From assembly GCA_020628895.1 (NCBI GenBank), contig JAHDEM010000002.1:1-64000 (forward strand): a stretch of 64,000 nt of DNA, read 5' to 3'. Every line of letters begins with the position of its first letter. Position 1 is the stretch's first letter. Shown here piece by piece: positions 16,535-25,854 of the stretch. The DNA is from Candidatus Endobugula sp. (lineage in GTDB: Bacteria; Pseudomonadota; Gammaproteobacteria; Pseudomonadales; Cellvibrionaceae). Both the position numbers and the translations under genes were made by a program. Under the pieces are notes generated by a model. It searched no databases, had not been told where the DNA came from, and saw nothing but the letters and a program-made list of their open reading frames with translations.

Positions 16535-16717
16535 ATGACAGATCGAATATTGACCTTAAAAGAGGTCGCGGCGTATTTAAAACTCGCTGAGAAAACCGCC
16601 TATAAGCTGGCAGCAGCAGATAAGCTGCCCGGTTTTAAGGTTGGAGGGAGCTGGCGCTTTAAAAAAGAAGATATCGACCAGTGGATCGAAGAGCAAAAGA
16701 ACACGAATAAAGGGTAA
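16535..16717 (+). CDS. excisionase-family HTH protein
   Basis: A 60-residue protein (MTDRILTLKEVAAYLKLAEKT...) matching the compact DNA-binding domain of excisionase/MerR-like proteins: TLKEVAAYLKLAEKTAYKLAAADKLPGFKVGGSWRF, then KEDIDQWI. The ATG at 16535 follows GAGGGTGATACATGCT. The next gene starts 6 bp after its stop, so it heads the methyltransferase operon and may control it. Longer in-frame upstream starts are not supported. Confidence 0.85.
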   Translation: MTDRILTLKEVAAYLKLAEKTAYKLAAADKLPGFKVGGSWRFKKEDIDQWIEEQKNTNKG

Positions 16718-16723
16718 AACCAC

Positions 16724-19480
16724 TTGAACGCAGTTGAAATAGAAGAAGCCATATCGTTACTCGCTGAGCAAGACTTTGACTCAGCTAGTTTCCCGTATGC
16801 CTTTTTAGAGGCGTTCGGAAATAAACCTGCCACCATTAAACGCCTACAAAGCGGTAATACGAATTCCTCTGATATCGACGGAGGTGTTTTACAGCGAAAT
16901 AACATCCATATAGCTACGTGTAGTGAGGGCTTGGTATCTGAAACGCTAACGCGGTTGAAAGAAAGCCCAGCAACAGCCAAAGGCAAAGCGAAGTTTGTGG
17001 TTGCCACAGATGGGATTGACTTTGAGGCTGAAGATTTAACCTCCGATGATCCGCCAGTCGTTTGCCGCTTTAACGAATTTCCTGACCACTTTGGCTTTTT
17101 CTTGCCTTTGGCTGGCATTACGACAGTTAAGCAAATCCGCGAAAGTTCATTTGATATCAAGGCAACTGGGCGTCTTAACAGGCTTTATATCGAGCTTCTT
17201 AAAGATAACCCTGAATGGGGCACGGAAGAACGCCGCCATGATATGAACCACTTCATGGCTCGCCTGATTTTCTGCTTCTTCGCAGAAGATACCGATATTT
17301 TCAATGGCGAGGGCTTGTTTACCAAGACCATTGAGCAGATGAGTGAGCGGGATTCTTCAAATACGCACGAAATTATGAGTGAAGTATTCCGAGCAATGGA
17401 TACTTCTATTGAAGATAGAGCTGGTGCTAATCTACCGCGATGGGCTGATACCTTCCCCTATGTGAATGGTGGCCTCTTCTCGGGTAATACTGATGCTCCA
17501 CGTTTCAGTAAGATTGCGCGATCTTACCTTATTCATATTGGGAATTTGGATTGGACGAAAATCAATCCTGATATTTTTGGTTCAATGATCCAAGCAGTGA
17601 CGGATGAAGAAGAGCGTGGCGCGCTTGGTCTGCATTACACCTCAGTGCCAAATATTTTAAAAGTTCTGAACCCGCTATTTCTTGATGATCTTCGAGCGAA
17701 ACTTGAAGAGGCTGGTGATAGTCCTCAAAAGTTACTCAATCTTCGCAAGCGTATGGCGAAAATACGCGTTTTTGACCCTGCCTGTGGTTCAGGGAATTTT
17801 CTCGTTATCTCCTATAAGGAAATGCGAGCTATTGAAGCTGAGATAAATAAACGTAGAGGTGAATCTGGTAGGAGGTCAGATATTCCCCTAACGAATTATC
17901 GGGGCATAGAGCTTCGAGAATTCCCCGCTGAAATCGCCCGGTTGGCACTAATCATTGCTGAATATCAATGCGACGTACTTTATCGAGGTCAAAAAGAAGC
18001 TCTTGCTGAGTTTTTACCTCTTGATGCAATGAACTGGATTATATGTGGAAACGCGCTCAGGCTTGATTGGCTGGGAGTATGTCGCCCTACAGGGAAAGGG
18101 GTTAAAGTCAAAGCAGATGATCTATTTGGCACACCTCTTGATCAAACAGAAATAGATTTTGAGAATGAAGGGGGTGAGACATTTTTGTGTGGAAACCCTC
18201 CATATATAGGCGATAAAAAGCAAAGCAAGGATCAAAAAAGTGACATAGAAAATATTTTCAGTGGCTTAACGAAAAGCTGGAAATCGCTAGATTATATATG
18301 CGGATTTTTTTACAAGGCACATCAATATCTTCAGCATGTTAAAGGTGTGTGTGCTTTTGTATCGACGAATTCTATAGTTCAAGGTCAACACGTTCCACGT
18401 TTTTGGCCATTGGTCTTAGAAGGCAGCGAAATAGTATTTGCTGTTACATCTTTTAAATGGTCGAACTTGGCGACTAATAAAGCTGGAGTAACCTGTGTCG
18501 TCGTTGGTATGGGATGGAGGGGTATTAAACGGAGTAAGGTTTTATATCAGGAAGAAAGCGTAAGAACTGTAGAAAATATATCTCCATATCTGGCGCCAGG
18601 TGAAGACATAATAGTTTCACCGTCAAGTAAATCTATCTCAGGATTGCCGAAATTGACATTAGGAAATGTGCCAAAGGATGATGGTGGACTACTGATGAGC
18701 AGTTCCGATTTGGATGCCCTGGGACTGACGCTTCAAGAAAAGCAGAAGTGGGTTAAAAAAGCGCTAGGTTCTACTGAATTTATTCAGGGGCGTTCTAGGT
18801 ATTGTTTATGGCTATCAGATGAAGATTTAGTCGATGCCGTAAAAAACTCTGCAATACATAGGAGAATAGAGCATGTCCGATCATTTCGAGAGAAAAGTGT
18901 TGACCCGGGCATGGCTCCAATGGCTAAGCGCCCTCATCAATTTCGTGAAATGAATGTTCCTAAAAATTTCGCAATTGTCGTTCCCAGAGTTAGTTCAGAA
19001 AATCGAGATTACCTTCCAACAGGGTTTATCGGTGAAGATTCAATAATCACGGACAGAAATTACGCTATGTATGATGCTCCGGCATGGAGTATGTCTATTG
19101 TTGCTTCAAGGCTACATTGGGTCTGGATTGGAACGGTTTGCGTAAGAATGAGAACTGATTTTTCATACTCAAATACGCTAGGCTGGAATACTTTCCCTGT
19201 TCCTAAACTCACCGAAAAGAATAAAGAAGATTTGACCAAATGCGCAGAAGACATTCTTCTCGCCCGCGAAGCGCATTTTCCCGCCACTATTGCCGATCTC
19301 TATGATCCTGAAAAAATGCCAGATGATTTGCGCAGGGCACACGAGCGCAATGACGAGGTATTAGAGCGCATATACATTGGACGTAAGTTCAAGAATGACA
19401 CTGAGCGACTTGAAAAGCTTTTTGACCTCTATACAAAAATGACCAAATCCACTTCCAACTCTAAGAAAAAGGTATCTTGA
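16724..19480 (+). CDS. MmeI-like class I SAM-dependent DNA methyltransferase
   Basis: A 918-residue N6-adenine-type DNA methyltransferase. Motif I is FDPACGSGNF (about residues 348-357) and catalytic motif IV is NPPY (near 491). A long N-terminal helical domain (~330 residues) and a C-terminal target-recognition-like region follow the MmeI/type IIL layout and length. I see no clear PD-(D/E)xK nuclease motif at the N-terminus, so cleavage may come from the partner genes. The start is TTG at 16724, 6 bp after the HTH gene stop. The downstream helicase and GIY-YIG genes overlap head to tail, indicating one restriction-modification or defence unit. Confidence 0.88.
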   Translation: MNAVEIEEAISLLAEQDFDSASFPYAFLEAFGNKPATIKRLQSGNTNSSDIDGGVLQRNNIHIATCSEGLVSETLTRLKESPATAKGKAKFVVATDGIDFEAEDLTSDDPPVVCRFNEFPDHFGFFLPLAGITTVKQIRESSFDIKATGRLNRLYIELLKDNPEWGTEERRHDMNHFMARLIFCFFAEDTDIFNGEGLFTKTIEQMSERDSSNTHEIMSEVFRAMDTSIEDRAGANLPRWADTFPYVNGGLFSGNTDAPRFSKIARSYLIHIGNLDWTKINPDIFGSMIQAVTDEEERGALGLHYTSVPNILKVLNPLFLDDLRAKLEEAGDSPQKLLNLRKRMAKIRVFDPACGSGNFLVISYKEMRAIEAEINKRRGESGRRSDIPLTNYRGIELREFPAEIARLALIIAEYQCDVLYRGQKEALAEFLPLDAMNWIICGNALRLDWLGVCRPTGKGVKVKADDLFGTPLDQTEIDFENEGGETFLCGNPPYIGDKKQSKDQKSDIENIFSGLTKSWKSLDYICGFFYKAHQYLQHVKGVCAFVSTNSIVQGQHVPRFWPLVLEGSEIVFAVTSFKWSNLATNKAGVTCVVVGMGWRGIKRSKVLYQEESVRTVENISPYLAPGEDIIVSPSSKSISGLPKLTLGNVPKDDGGLLMSSSDLDALGLTLQEKQKWVKKALGSTEFIQGRSRYCLWLSDEDLVDAVKNSAIHRRIEHVRSFREKSVDPGMAPMAKRPHQFREMNVPKNFAIVVPRVSSENRDYLPTGFIGEDSIITDRNYAMYDAPAWSMSIVASRLHWVWIGTVCVRMRTDFSYSNTLGWNTFPVPKLTEKNKEDLTKCAEDILLAREAHFPATIADLYDPEKMPDDLRRAHERNDEVLERIYIGRKFKNDTERLEKLFDLYTKMTKSTSNSKKKVS

Positions 19481-19482
19481 GC

Positions 19483-21534
19483 ATGACGGAGCATAAATCT
19501 ATACCCTCAGTATCTGTTAACTATGCCAGCAATGGCAGCTCAAAGAAATCGAATGAGCTGGGTATGCGCGTCATGCAAGAGCGTGCTTACGAAAAACGTG
19601 GTGAACAATATCTTTTAATTAAGTCTCCACCTGCTTCTGGTAAAAGCCGTGCTCTCATGTTTATCGCTTTGGATAAACTGAACAATCAAGGCGTTAAAAA
19701 AGCCATTGTTGTCGTTCCTGAAAAATCAATTGGCTCAAGCTTTAACAATGAGCCACTGACAAAATATGGCTTTTATTGGGATTGGCAAGTCGTACCAAAA
19801 TGGAATCTTTGTAATGCCCCAGGTGAAGATGGTGGTAAGGTCAATTCAGTAAAAGCATTCCTTGATAGTGATGATCAGGTGCTGGTCTGCACACATGCGA
19901 CTTTCCGTTTTGCAGTAGACCGTTTTGGTGTTCCCGCCTTTGATGACTGCCTGATAGCAGTTGATGAATTCCACCATGTCAGTGCCAACCCAGATAACAA
20001 ACTTGGCGCGCATCTTGGTGAGTTTATTACGCGAGACAAAGTTCATGTTGTGGCAATGACGGGTTCGTACTTTAGAGGTGATGCTGAGGCTGTTCTTTCC
20101 CCTGAAGATGAAGCTAACTTTGAAACAGTGACTTATACCTACTATGAGCAGCTTAATGGTTATGAATATTTAAAATCGCTGGATATTGGCTACTACTTTT
20201 ATTCAAGTGGCGATTATACGCACGAGATTAGAGAAGTCCTCGATCCTTCAGAAAAAACCATTGTGCATATACCCCATCCCGCATCCAGAGAAAGCCAGAA
20301 AGACAAGTATTCCGAAGTTGAGCGTATTTTTTCAGCACTGGGCGACTGGGAAGGTTCAGATGAAGATACTGGCTTTCAGCTAATTAGAACGAACAAAGGG
20401 AAGCTGATTAAGGTTGCCGACTTGGTAGATGATGATCCAAAGCGTGACAAAGTATCAGCCGCGCTCAAGCGCCCGGAGGCCAAATCGAACAGAGATTTTG
20501 TTGATGTAATTATCGCGCTTGGCATGGCGAAAGAGGGTTTTGACTGGGTTTGGTGTGAACATGCACTGACGGTTGGTTATCGTTCCAGCCTTACAGAAAT
20601 TATCCAAATTATTGGTCGTGCCACCCGTGATGCTGAAGGCAAAACACGTGCTCGTTTCACAAACCTGATTGCAGAGCCTGATGCATCGGAAGAAGCGGTA
20701 ACAGATGCAGTGAACGACACGCTTAAAGCAATCGCTGCCAGCCTACTTATGGAGCAGGTGCTTACGCCTAAATTTAACTTTACGCCAAAAACGCCAACCA
20801 GTGGCCCACAAGAAGGCTTTGATTACGGTGAGGAAGGCTATAATCCAAATGGGAATAATGTTGGTTTCAACGAAGAAACAGGCCAGTTCCAAATTGAGAT
20901 TAATGGCTTGGTAGAGCCAAAGAGCGATAGTGCTAAACGTATTTGTCAGGAAGATTTGAATGAGGTGATCACAGCATTCGTTCAGGATAAATCCGCTTTG
21001 GAGCGAGGCTTGTTTGATGAAGAAGTTGTTCCTGAAGAACTCACTCAGCTAAAGATGGGTAAGATTGTTAAAGATAAATATCCAGAGCTTGATGCGGAAG
21101 ACCAAGAGGCTGTTCGCCAGCATGCAATTGCTGCACTGAATATCACTCAGCAAGCTAAAGATATCGCTAATGATGGTGCGGATGGAGAGGCCTCTGCTAA
21201 TACAGCGTTTGTAGATGGCGTTCGAAAGTTTGCTATGGACGTGCGGGAACTGGATGTTGATTTGATTGATCGTATTAACCCATTCAGCGAAGCCTATGCG
21301 ATCCTCGCTAAATCGATGGATGAAGAAAGCCTTAAGCAGGTGAAGGCCGTTATCAACTCCAAAAAAGTTAAGCTCACCGAAGAAGAAGCTCGTGAGCTTG
21401 CAACACGAGCGGTACAGTTTAAACGCGAGCGTGGTCGATTGCCTGATATTACAGCCGCTGACCCTTGGGAGCGCCGAATGGCAGAGGGTATCGCCTTCCT
21501 TCAACGGAAAGTAATGGAGGAAAGTAATGGCTGA
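19483..21534 (+). CDS. SF2 DEAD/DEAH-type helicase
   Basis: A 683-residue superfamily 2 helicase. Walker A is PPASGK (about residues 48-54), motif II DEFHH near 160 and motif VI QIIGRATRD near 373. The C-terminal ~250 residues are helical and acidic with no recognised domain. ATG 19483 is chosen; TTG at 19477 is an in-frame alternative overlapping the methyltransferase stop. It overlaps the GIY-YIG gene by 8 bp. The partnership with the methyltransferase suggests translocation-dependent restriction or a related defence; inferred from the operon. Confidence 0.88.
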   Translation: MTEHKSIPSVSVNYASNGSSKKSNELGMRVMQERAYEKRGEQYLLIKSPPASGKSRALMFIALDKLNNQGVKKAIVVVPEKSIGSSFNNEPLTKYGFYWDWQVVPKWNLCNAPGEDGGKVNSVKAFLDSDDQVLVCTHATFRFAVDRFGVPAFDDCLIAVDEFHHVSANPDNKLGAHLGEFITRDKVHVVAMTGSYFRGDAEAVLSPEDEANFETVTYTYYEQLNGYEYLKSLDIGYYFYSSGDYTHEIREVLDPSEKTIVHIPHPASRESQKDKYSEVERIFSALGDWEGSDEDTGFQLIRTNKGKLIKVADLVDDDPKRDKVSAALKRPEAKSNRDFVDVIIALGMAKEGFDWVWCEHALTVGYRSSLTEIIQIIGRATRDAEGKTRARFTNLIAEPDASEEAVTDAVNDTLKAIAASLLMEQVLTPKFNFTPKTPTSGPQEGFDYGEEGYNPNGNNVGFNEETGQFQIEINGLVEPKSDSAKRICQEDLNEVITAFVQDKSALERGLFDEEVVPEELTQLKMGKIVKDKYPELDAEDQEAVRQHAIAALNITQQAKDIANDGADGEASANTAFVDGVRKFAMDVRELDVDLIDRINPFSEAYAILAKSMDEESLKQVKAVINSKKVKLTEEEARELATRAVQFKRERGRLPDITAADPWERRMAEGIAFLQRKVMEESNG

Positions 21535-22741
21535 GGTAAAACAAGAGAAAACTAATCAAGAGCTTTTGGCTGAACTTGGCGTAGAGGTTAAGCAAGAAAA
21601 GAAAGCTGCCAGAACACCAAAAGAAGAGCGCATCATCGCAGGCTTTGAGGAAATTCAGCGATTTGTAGAAGAGCATGGGCATGCTCCAGAGCACGGTGAG
21701 AACAAAGATATATTTGAGCGCTTGTATGCCACAAGACTGGATCAGATTCGAAAGCAGGAAGAGTGTCGCACTCTCGTTGAAGAAATTGATCATCAAGGTC
21801 TTTTAGCTGGCAGCTTGCAAGTGGCTGAGCCTCCAGCCGAATACAGTACGGACGAAGAGCTACTAGCTGAGCTAGGTGTTGAAGCACCTAAAGAAGGTGA
21901 TATTACCTACCTAAAACATGTGAAGTCTCAAGCAGACAAAAAGGCGGCAGAAGAGATAGCTAACCGCACTCCGTGTGAAGACTTCGATAAATTTAAACCG
22001 TTATTCGATAAGGTTCAAAGCGATTTAAAGCATGGACTTGTAGAAGCTAAATTGCTCAAAGATCAAAAAGACCGCGATTACATGGCCAAAATCGAACAAG
22101 GCGATTGGTTTATTGTAAATGGCCAAAAGGCGTATGTTGCCGAGTTTAGTAAAGAACGCAATCACGGCTTTGATAAGAATGACTATAGACTTCGTGTGAT
22201 CTACGACAATCGCACGGAAAGTGACTTGCTATTGCGCTCACTTCAGAAAGCGCTTTATGAGGATGAGGCTGGCCGAAGAATTGTTTCTCTTTCGGCAGGC
22301 CCGCTATTTGATGACGCAATCGAAGATGATGATTTGGCTAGCGGAATTATCTATGTGTTGCGCAGTAAGTCCGATCACCAAGTAGTTAGCCGAAACCGAG
22401 ATGTTATCCATAAGATAGGTGTCACAGGTGGTAAAGTTGAAAAGCGAATTGCCAATGCCAAGCTTGATCCGACTTTCCTGATGTCAGAGGTAGAAGTTGT
22501 GGCAACCTACAAGCTATCGAACATTAATCGAACCAAGTTAGAGAATTTGCTCCATAAGTTCTTTGTCGGAAGTCAGTTAGATATAGAGGTTCCTGATCGC
22601 TTCGGGAATATGGTGAAACCGAAGGAATGGTTTTTAGTGCCGCTATTTGTGATTGATGAAGTTGTTGAGAGAATCAAGGATGGTTCAATTACTGATTTTA
22701 AGTATGACTATAAATTGGCTAAGTTGGTTGAGGTGAGGTAG
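21527..22741 (+). CDS. GIY-YIG nuclease-domain protein
   Basis: A 404-residue protein whose C-terminal part carries a GIY-YIG nuclease pattern of the T5orf172/Mug113 type: GIIYVLRS (near residue 272), then HKIGVTGGKVEKRI and the acidic NRTKLENLLHKFF. The N-terminal half is charged and contains a repeated short motif (ELLAELGVEVKQE about residue 12, ELLAELGVEAPKE about residue 110). This could bind a partner. It is the last gene of the methyltransferase-helicase operon and is probably its nuclease subunit. Confidence 0.85.
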   Translation: MAEVKQEKTNQELLAELGVEVKQEKKAARTPKEERIIAGFEEIQRFVEEHGHAPEHGENKDIFERLYATRLDQIRKQEECRTLVEEIDHQGLLAGSLQVAEPPAEYSTDEELLAELGVEAPKEGDITYLKHVKSQADKKAAEEIANRTPCEDFDKFKPLFDKVQSDLKHGLVEAKLLKDQKDRDYMAKIEQGDWFIVNGQKAYVAEFSKERNHGFDKNDYRLRVIYDNRTESDLLLRSLQKALYEDEAGRRIVSLSAGPLFDDAIEDDDLASGIIYVLRSKSDHQVVSRNRDVIHKIGVTGGKVEKRIANAKLDPTFLMSEVEVVATYKLSNINRTKLENLLHKFFVGSQLDIEVPDRFGNMVKPKEWFLVPLFVIDEVVERIKDGSITDFKYDYKLAKLVEVR

Positions 22742-22806
22742 CGACTTTGCGTCGATATTGAGATTTCAATGAATTTTAAACAAAGGGATTTAAGGCGGGA
22801 TTTTTT

Positions 22807-23496
22807 ATGAAAGATTGGTTTCCATTCACCAGCTACGATTTCTACAGCTATCTTGCATGCGGAATGGTTTTCCTTTTTGGTGTTGATTACTGGTATTCAG
22901 GTGGTCAATATCTATTGCACGAATGGACGGTTTCTCAAGGAGCTTTAATTGTCGCATTGTCGTACATAGTTGGCCAGATAATAGCTATACCTTCTTCAAT
23001 GGTGCTTGAACACTGTCTGGTACGTAGTGCTTTGCGAGCTCCAGCGATTTTAATGCTTTCGGAGAAGCAAAATAAAACTGAAAAATTTATCGAGAAGTAT
23101 TTGATCGGTCGTCATTATTCTCCTTTGCCAAAAAATGTAATCAGCCGAGTATATATGAGAGCTGAGGAGGAGACGGGGCTTTCGTATACAGCTTTAGAAG
23201 CTGATGTAAATGAAATTTTTGCTCCTGCATTGGTTAACGCCAGAAAAACCGCTGAAATCCGTGACAGGATTGATTTCTTTCGTAACCAATATAGCTTTAG
23301 CCGTAATGTATCGTTTAGCGCGTTTCTAGTTTTTTTATTAATGCTTGATGGTTATTTTCGAATCGGAAATGAAGATTTCTTAGCTGGTATGATTTTCGCG
23401 TTTTCTATTAGCTTTGGTATGTTGGTTAGATTTATAAAATTCTATAGCTGCTGCGCCGCTGAGGTGTTGCGAAGTTATGCGAAGCAGAAGGTATAA
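22807..23496 (+). CDS. four-segment membrane protein of SMC-type defence operon
   Basis: A 229-residue protein with hydrophobic segments near residues 12-30, 37-60, 172-187 and 193-215, and a charged cytoplasmic middle (RAPAILMLSEKQNKTEK...). It ends 1 bp before the start of the nitrilase-like gene and is very likely cotranslated with it. No family recognised. A membrane partner or effector in the downstream SMC-ATPase system is a reasonable inference, although it could instead belong to the preceding operon (65-bp gap). Confidence 0.75.
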   Translation: MKDWFPFTSYDFYSYLACGMVFLFGVDYWYSGGQYLLHEWTVSQGALIVALSYIVGQIIAIPSSMVLEHCLVRSALRAPAILMLSEKQNKTEKFIEKYLIGRHYSPLPKNVISRVYMRAEEETGLSYTALEADVNEIFAPALVNARKTAEIRDRIDFFRNQYSFSRNVSFSAFLVFLLMLDGYFRIGNEDFLAGMIFAFSISFGMLVRFIKFYSCCAAEVLRSYAKQKV

Positions 23497-23497
23497 A

Positions 23498-25279
23498 ATG
23501 ACCGAAGAAGTCGTTGCAAAAGTGAAGAGCATAGATATCGGTGGTGAGTGGCTCACAAACGGTCATCTAAAAGCTTGTATCCTTAAACTTTACCCGCCAA
23601 CTCAATCTGAGTGGGAGAATGATGGAAGTCGTGCTAATAACCTCTCCATGGCTACACAACTTCTTGTGCCCCCTGATGAATCCTCTCAAAGCTTATTGGT
23701 ACAAGAGTTCCCCGAAAAATCTGCGGTTGTGATAGCTCCTGAATTGGCTTTCGGGTCTCCAGATTTTCAGTCATTGGATACCCTTGTAAAAAATTATAAC
23801 CAGAATCTTATTTTTATTTGCGGCTTCGGGTTCTCGAATGGGAGTGACTTGGCTACTTTGGCACGGAGAACTGATGTTGAAGGCGTTTGGAACATAGAGC
23901 CTAACGCTAGTAAGCGATATAACGGCGGCTGGGTGTGGGTGAAAAACGGTTCTTCCACACAATGTTATATCTTCCTCAAAAATTATTTGGAACAGAACAC
24001 GGAAATTACTGTTGAAAACATTGCAACAGGAGATTATATCCTGCGCCTCAATGGCAATGACATAGTTATCTTTCCATTGGTTTGTGCAGACTTGATATCC
24101 AAGGAAGATGGCAGTCCTAGTAGCCGAATTGAACAATCTCTCAATAGAAACAGCAATAATAATCAGCGAGTATTGGTGACTGGATCGCTATTGAATAAGA
24201 AGTCAGAAAGTGATCATTGGAAGACTGCCATAGGTGATTTGTTAGATTCATCAAAAGCATCAAATGTTAGATTGTTATTAAGCAATTGCATTAACCCAGT
24301 TCCGGTGAAAGATGAAGAAATAGACAAGTGGCGATGTTTATCTGGAGCATTCCAGCATCGTGAAGGGTGCAAGCCGCCAGTCAAGCCACTCCCATATATT
24401 CGCTACGTTAATGGTGAAAAATTTTCTGGTCTTGTCTTACGTAATTCTGAGGTCGGTGCGCTTTTTGGAAAGTTGCAGTGGACAAATAATTCATCTGAGG
24501 GAAAACAAGCTTTTTCAGAGTGCGCACAACATGTTTGGAGTGGCGATAAATTTCATTCTTGTGATGCTATTTGTGCTGCGGATGAGCTTTACCGCTTTGT
24601 AATAAGAAATAAAGGAAACTTGCTACATAGTAAAATTACCTCAAATGAGGCAACAAGAACCCTTGCTGATAGTGAGCTTGATAAGCTATTAACTGAATTA
24701 TCGCCAACCTCAAATTCCCCCCTTCGTGCTGTTGCAGGGAAAATTTTTCAGAAATGTTTGAAGGGGGTAAAGCAAGATGCACAGTTCTGCCCAGATCAAC
24801 TATACAGCCGTTCAGAGAATCTCGATTGCGCAATTACGACACTAAGTCTTATTCAGCATGCTATTGAAGCCGAGCTTATGCCAGAAGGGAAAGAACTTGG
24901 GTATGGTCAGTTGCTGTCAAATAATGAAGAGCAAGAGATTTTGATTTGGGATTCTTCGGAGCATACAGCTAATCAGTTATACAGTCTTGTAAAGGAAGGT
25001 ATTGTTAAGGACGGTGGGAGTGCTCGCCCTTTAATGATTGTTGGTCGAGGTAATGGCGGTGGAAGTTTTCCTGATGAAGGTCGGATACACAGCAATCGGC
25101 TCGCGGATATTTCTGATGCCCCGCCACTAAATGTTGGTAAAGATATATGCGAAGCGAATGATCGAGTTGTTTTCTGGAAAAATCAGGGAAAAGTCGATGA
25201 TATATTGGCGTCTGCCGATCCTAGGCAGGATTTGGTTGCGAGCTTACGAGAAGAAATTATAGTGCCCGAGGATTCATGA
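23498..25279 (+). CDS. nitrilase-like (carbon-nitrogen hydrolase fold) putative effector
   Basis: A 593-residue protein. The N-terminal ~300 residues carry the pattern of the nitrilase superfamily: Glu82 in VVIAPELAFG, Lys161 in YIFLKNYLEQ and Cys196 in FPLVCADLI. Spacings of 79 and 35 residues fit the family's E-K-C triad. The remaining ~290 residues are helical and unassigned (several CxxC-free cysteines). ATG 23498 is 1 bp after the membrane gene stop (TAA-A-ATG) and has an AGAAGG site. It overlaps the next gene by 4 bp. The operon with a middle component and SMC ATPase suggests it is the effector, perhaps an amidase acting on a nucleotide, cofactor or protein; substrate unknown. Confidence 0.75.
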   Translation: MTEEVVAKVKSIDIGGEWLTNGHLKACILKLYPPTQSEWENDGSRANNLSMATQLLVPPDESSQSLLVQEFPEKSAVVIAPELAFGSPDFQSLDTLVKNYNQNLIFICGFGFSNGSDLATLARRTDVEGVWNIEPNASKRYNGGWVWVKNGSSTQCYIFLKNYLEQNTEITVENIATGDYILRLNGNDIVIFPLVCADLISKEDGSPSSRIEQSLNRNSNNNQRVLVTGSLLNKKSESDHWKTAIGDLLDSSKASNVRLLLSNCINPVPVKDEEIDKWRCLSGAFQHREGCKPPVKPLPYIRYVNGEKFSGLVLRNSEVGALFGKLQWTNNSSEGKQAFSECAQHVWSGDKFHSCDAICAADELYRFVIRNKGNLLHSKITSNEATRTLADSELDKLLTELSPTSNSPLRAVAGKIFQKCLKGVKQDAQFCPDQLYSRSENLDCAITTLSLIQHAIEAELMPEGKELGYGQLLSNNEEQEILIWDSSEHTANQLYSLVKEGIVKDGGSARPLMIVGRGNGGGSFPDEGRIHSNRLADISDAPPLNVGKDICEANDRVVFWKNQGKVDDILASADPRQDLVASLREEIIVPEDS

Positions 25280-25854
25280 CAGAAGCTAATTCAAATACGG
25301 AACTTAAAGAATATTTCGTACAAGCGGGATTTGTAGATTCAACTGAGCTTATGGCCGATATCTGTGATATTCCAGATAGGGTGTTCGTAATGCACAATAG
25401 CTACGCTCTGGTGGTCGGATATGCAGCGTTGCCGGAAGAAAACGAGGCGGATTCTTCGTTAATGGAAGCAAAAGAGCGAATGCATGCTTTTATCCGTAAG
25501 GCATTATTAGTTTTAGAAAACCAAAAAGGCCTTATTGTTGATGGATATCTACTTATAGCACTTCATCAAGCGCCTCGTGCAGAAGTAAAAGAGGTCGTTC
25601 GGGATATTGAATTAGATACGAAAGTTTGTAGAAAGCATGTTGTATGGCCTGTGGAGAATGGGAATGGCTTAGAGAGGTTGCAATTCGTAACTATACTTTC
25701 TCTACCTGATCCGCTTCGTGGCAATTCTGCTAACGCAACTTCTTTTGAATTGTCTGTTGAGGCCAAAAAACTGCTTGCTAAGTATGATGAGCTTGGAAGT
25801 CTGGAGCGGTTATTAGATGCAATTAAAAACGGAGAGCTAGCCGATGCTAATTGA
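25276..25854 (+). CDS. middle-component-like protein of SMC system
   Basis: A 192-residue soluble protein (MTEANSNTELKEYFVQAG...) with alternating strands and helices and no catalytic motif that I recognise. It overlaps the effector candidate by 4 bp (ATGA) and the SMC gene by 11 bp. Size, position and lack of motifs match the middle component of ABC three-component systems or LmuC of Lamassu, which bridges the effector and the ATPase. Assigned by position rather than sequence identity. Confidence 0.65.
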   Translation: MTEANSNTELKEYFVQAGFVDSTELMADICDIPDRVFVMHNSYALVVGYAALPEENEADSSLMEAKERMHAFIRKALLVLENQKGLIVDGYLLIALHQAPRAEVKEVVRDIELDTKVCRKHVVWPVENGNGLERLQFVTILSLPDPLRGNSANATSFELSVEAKKLLAKYDELGSLERLLDAIKNGELADAN

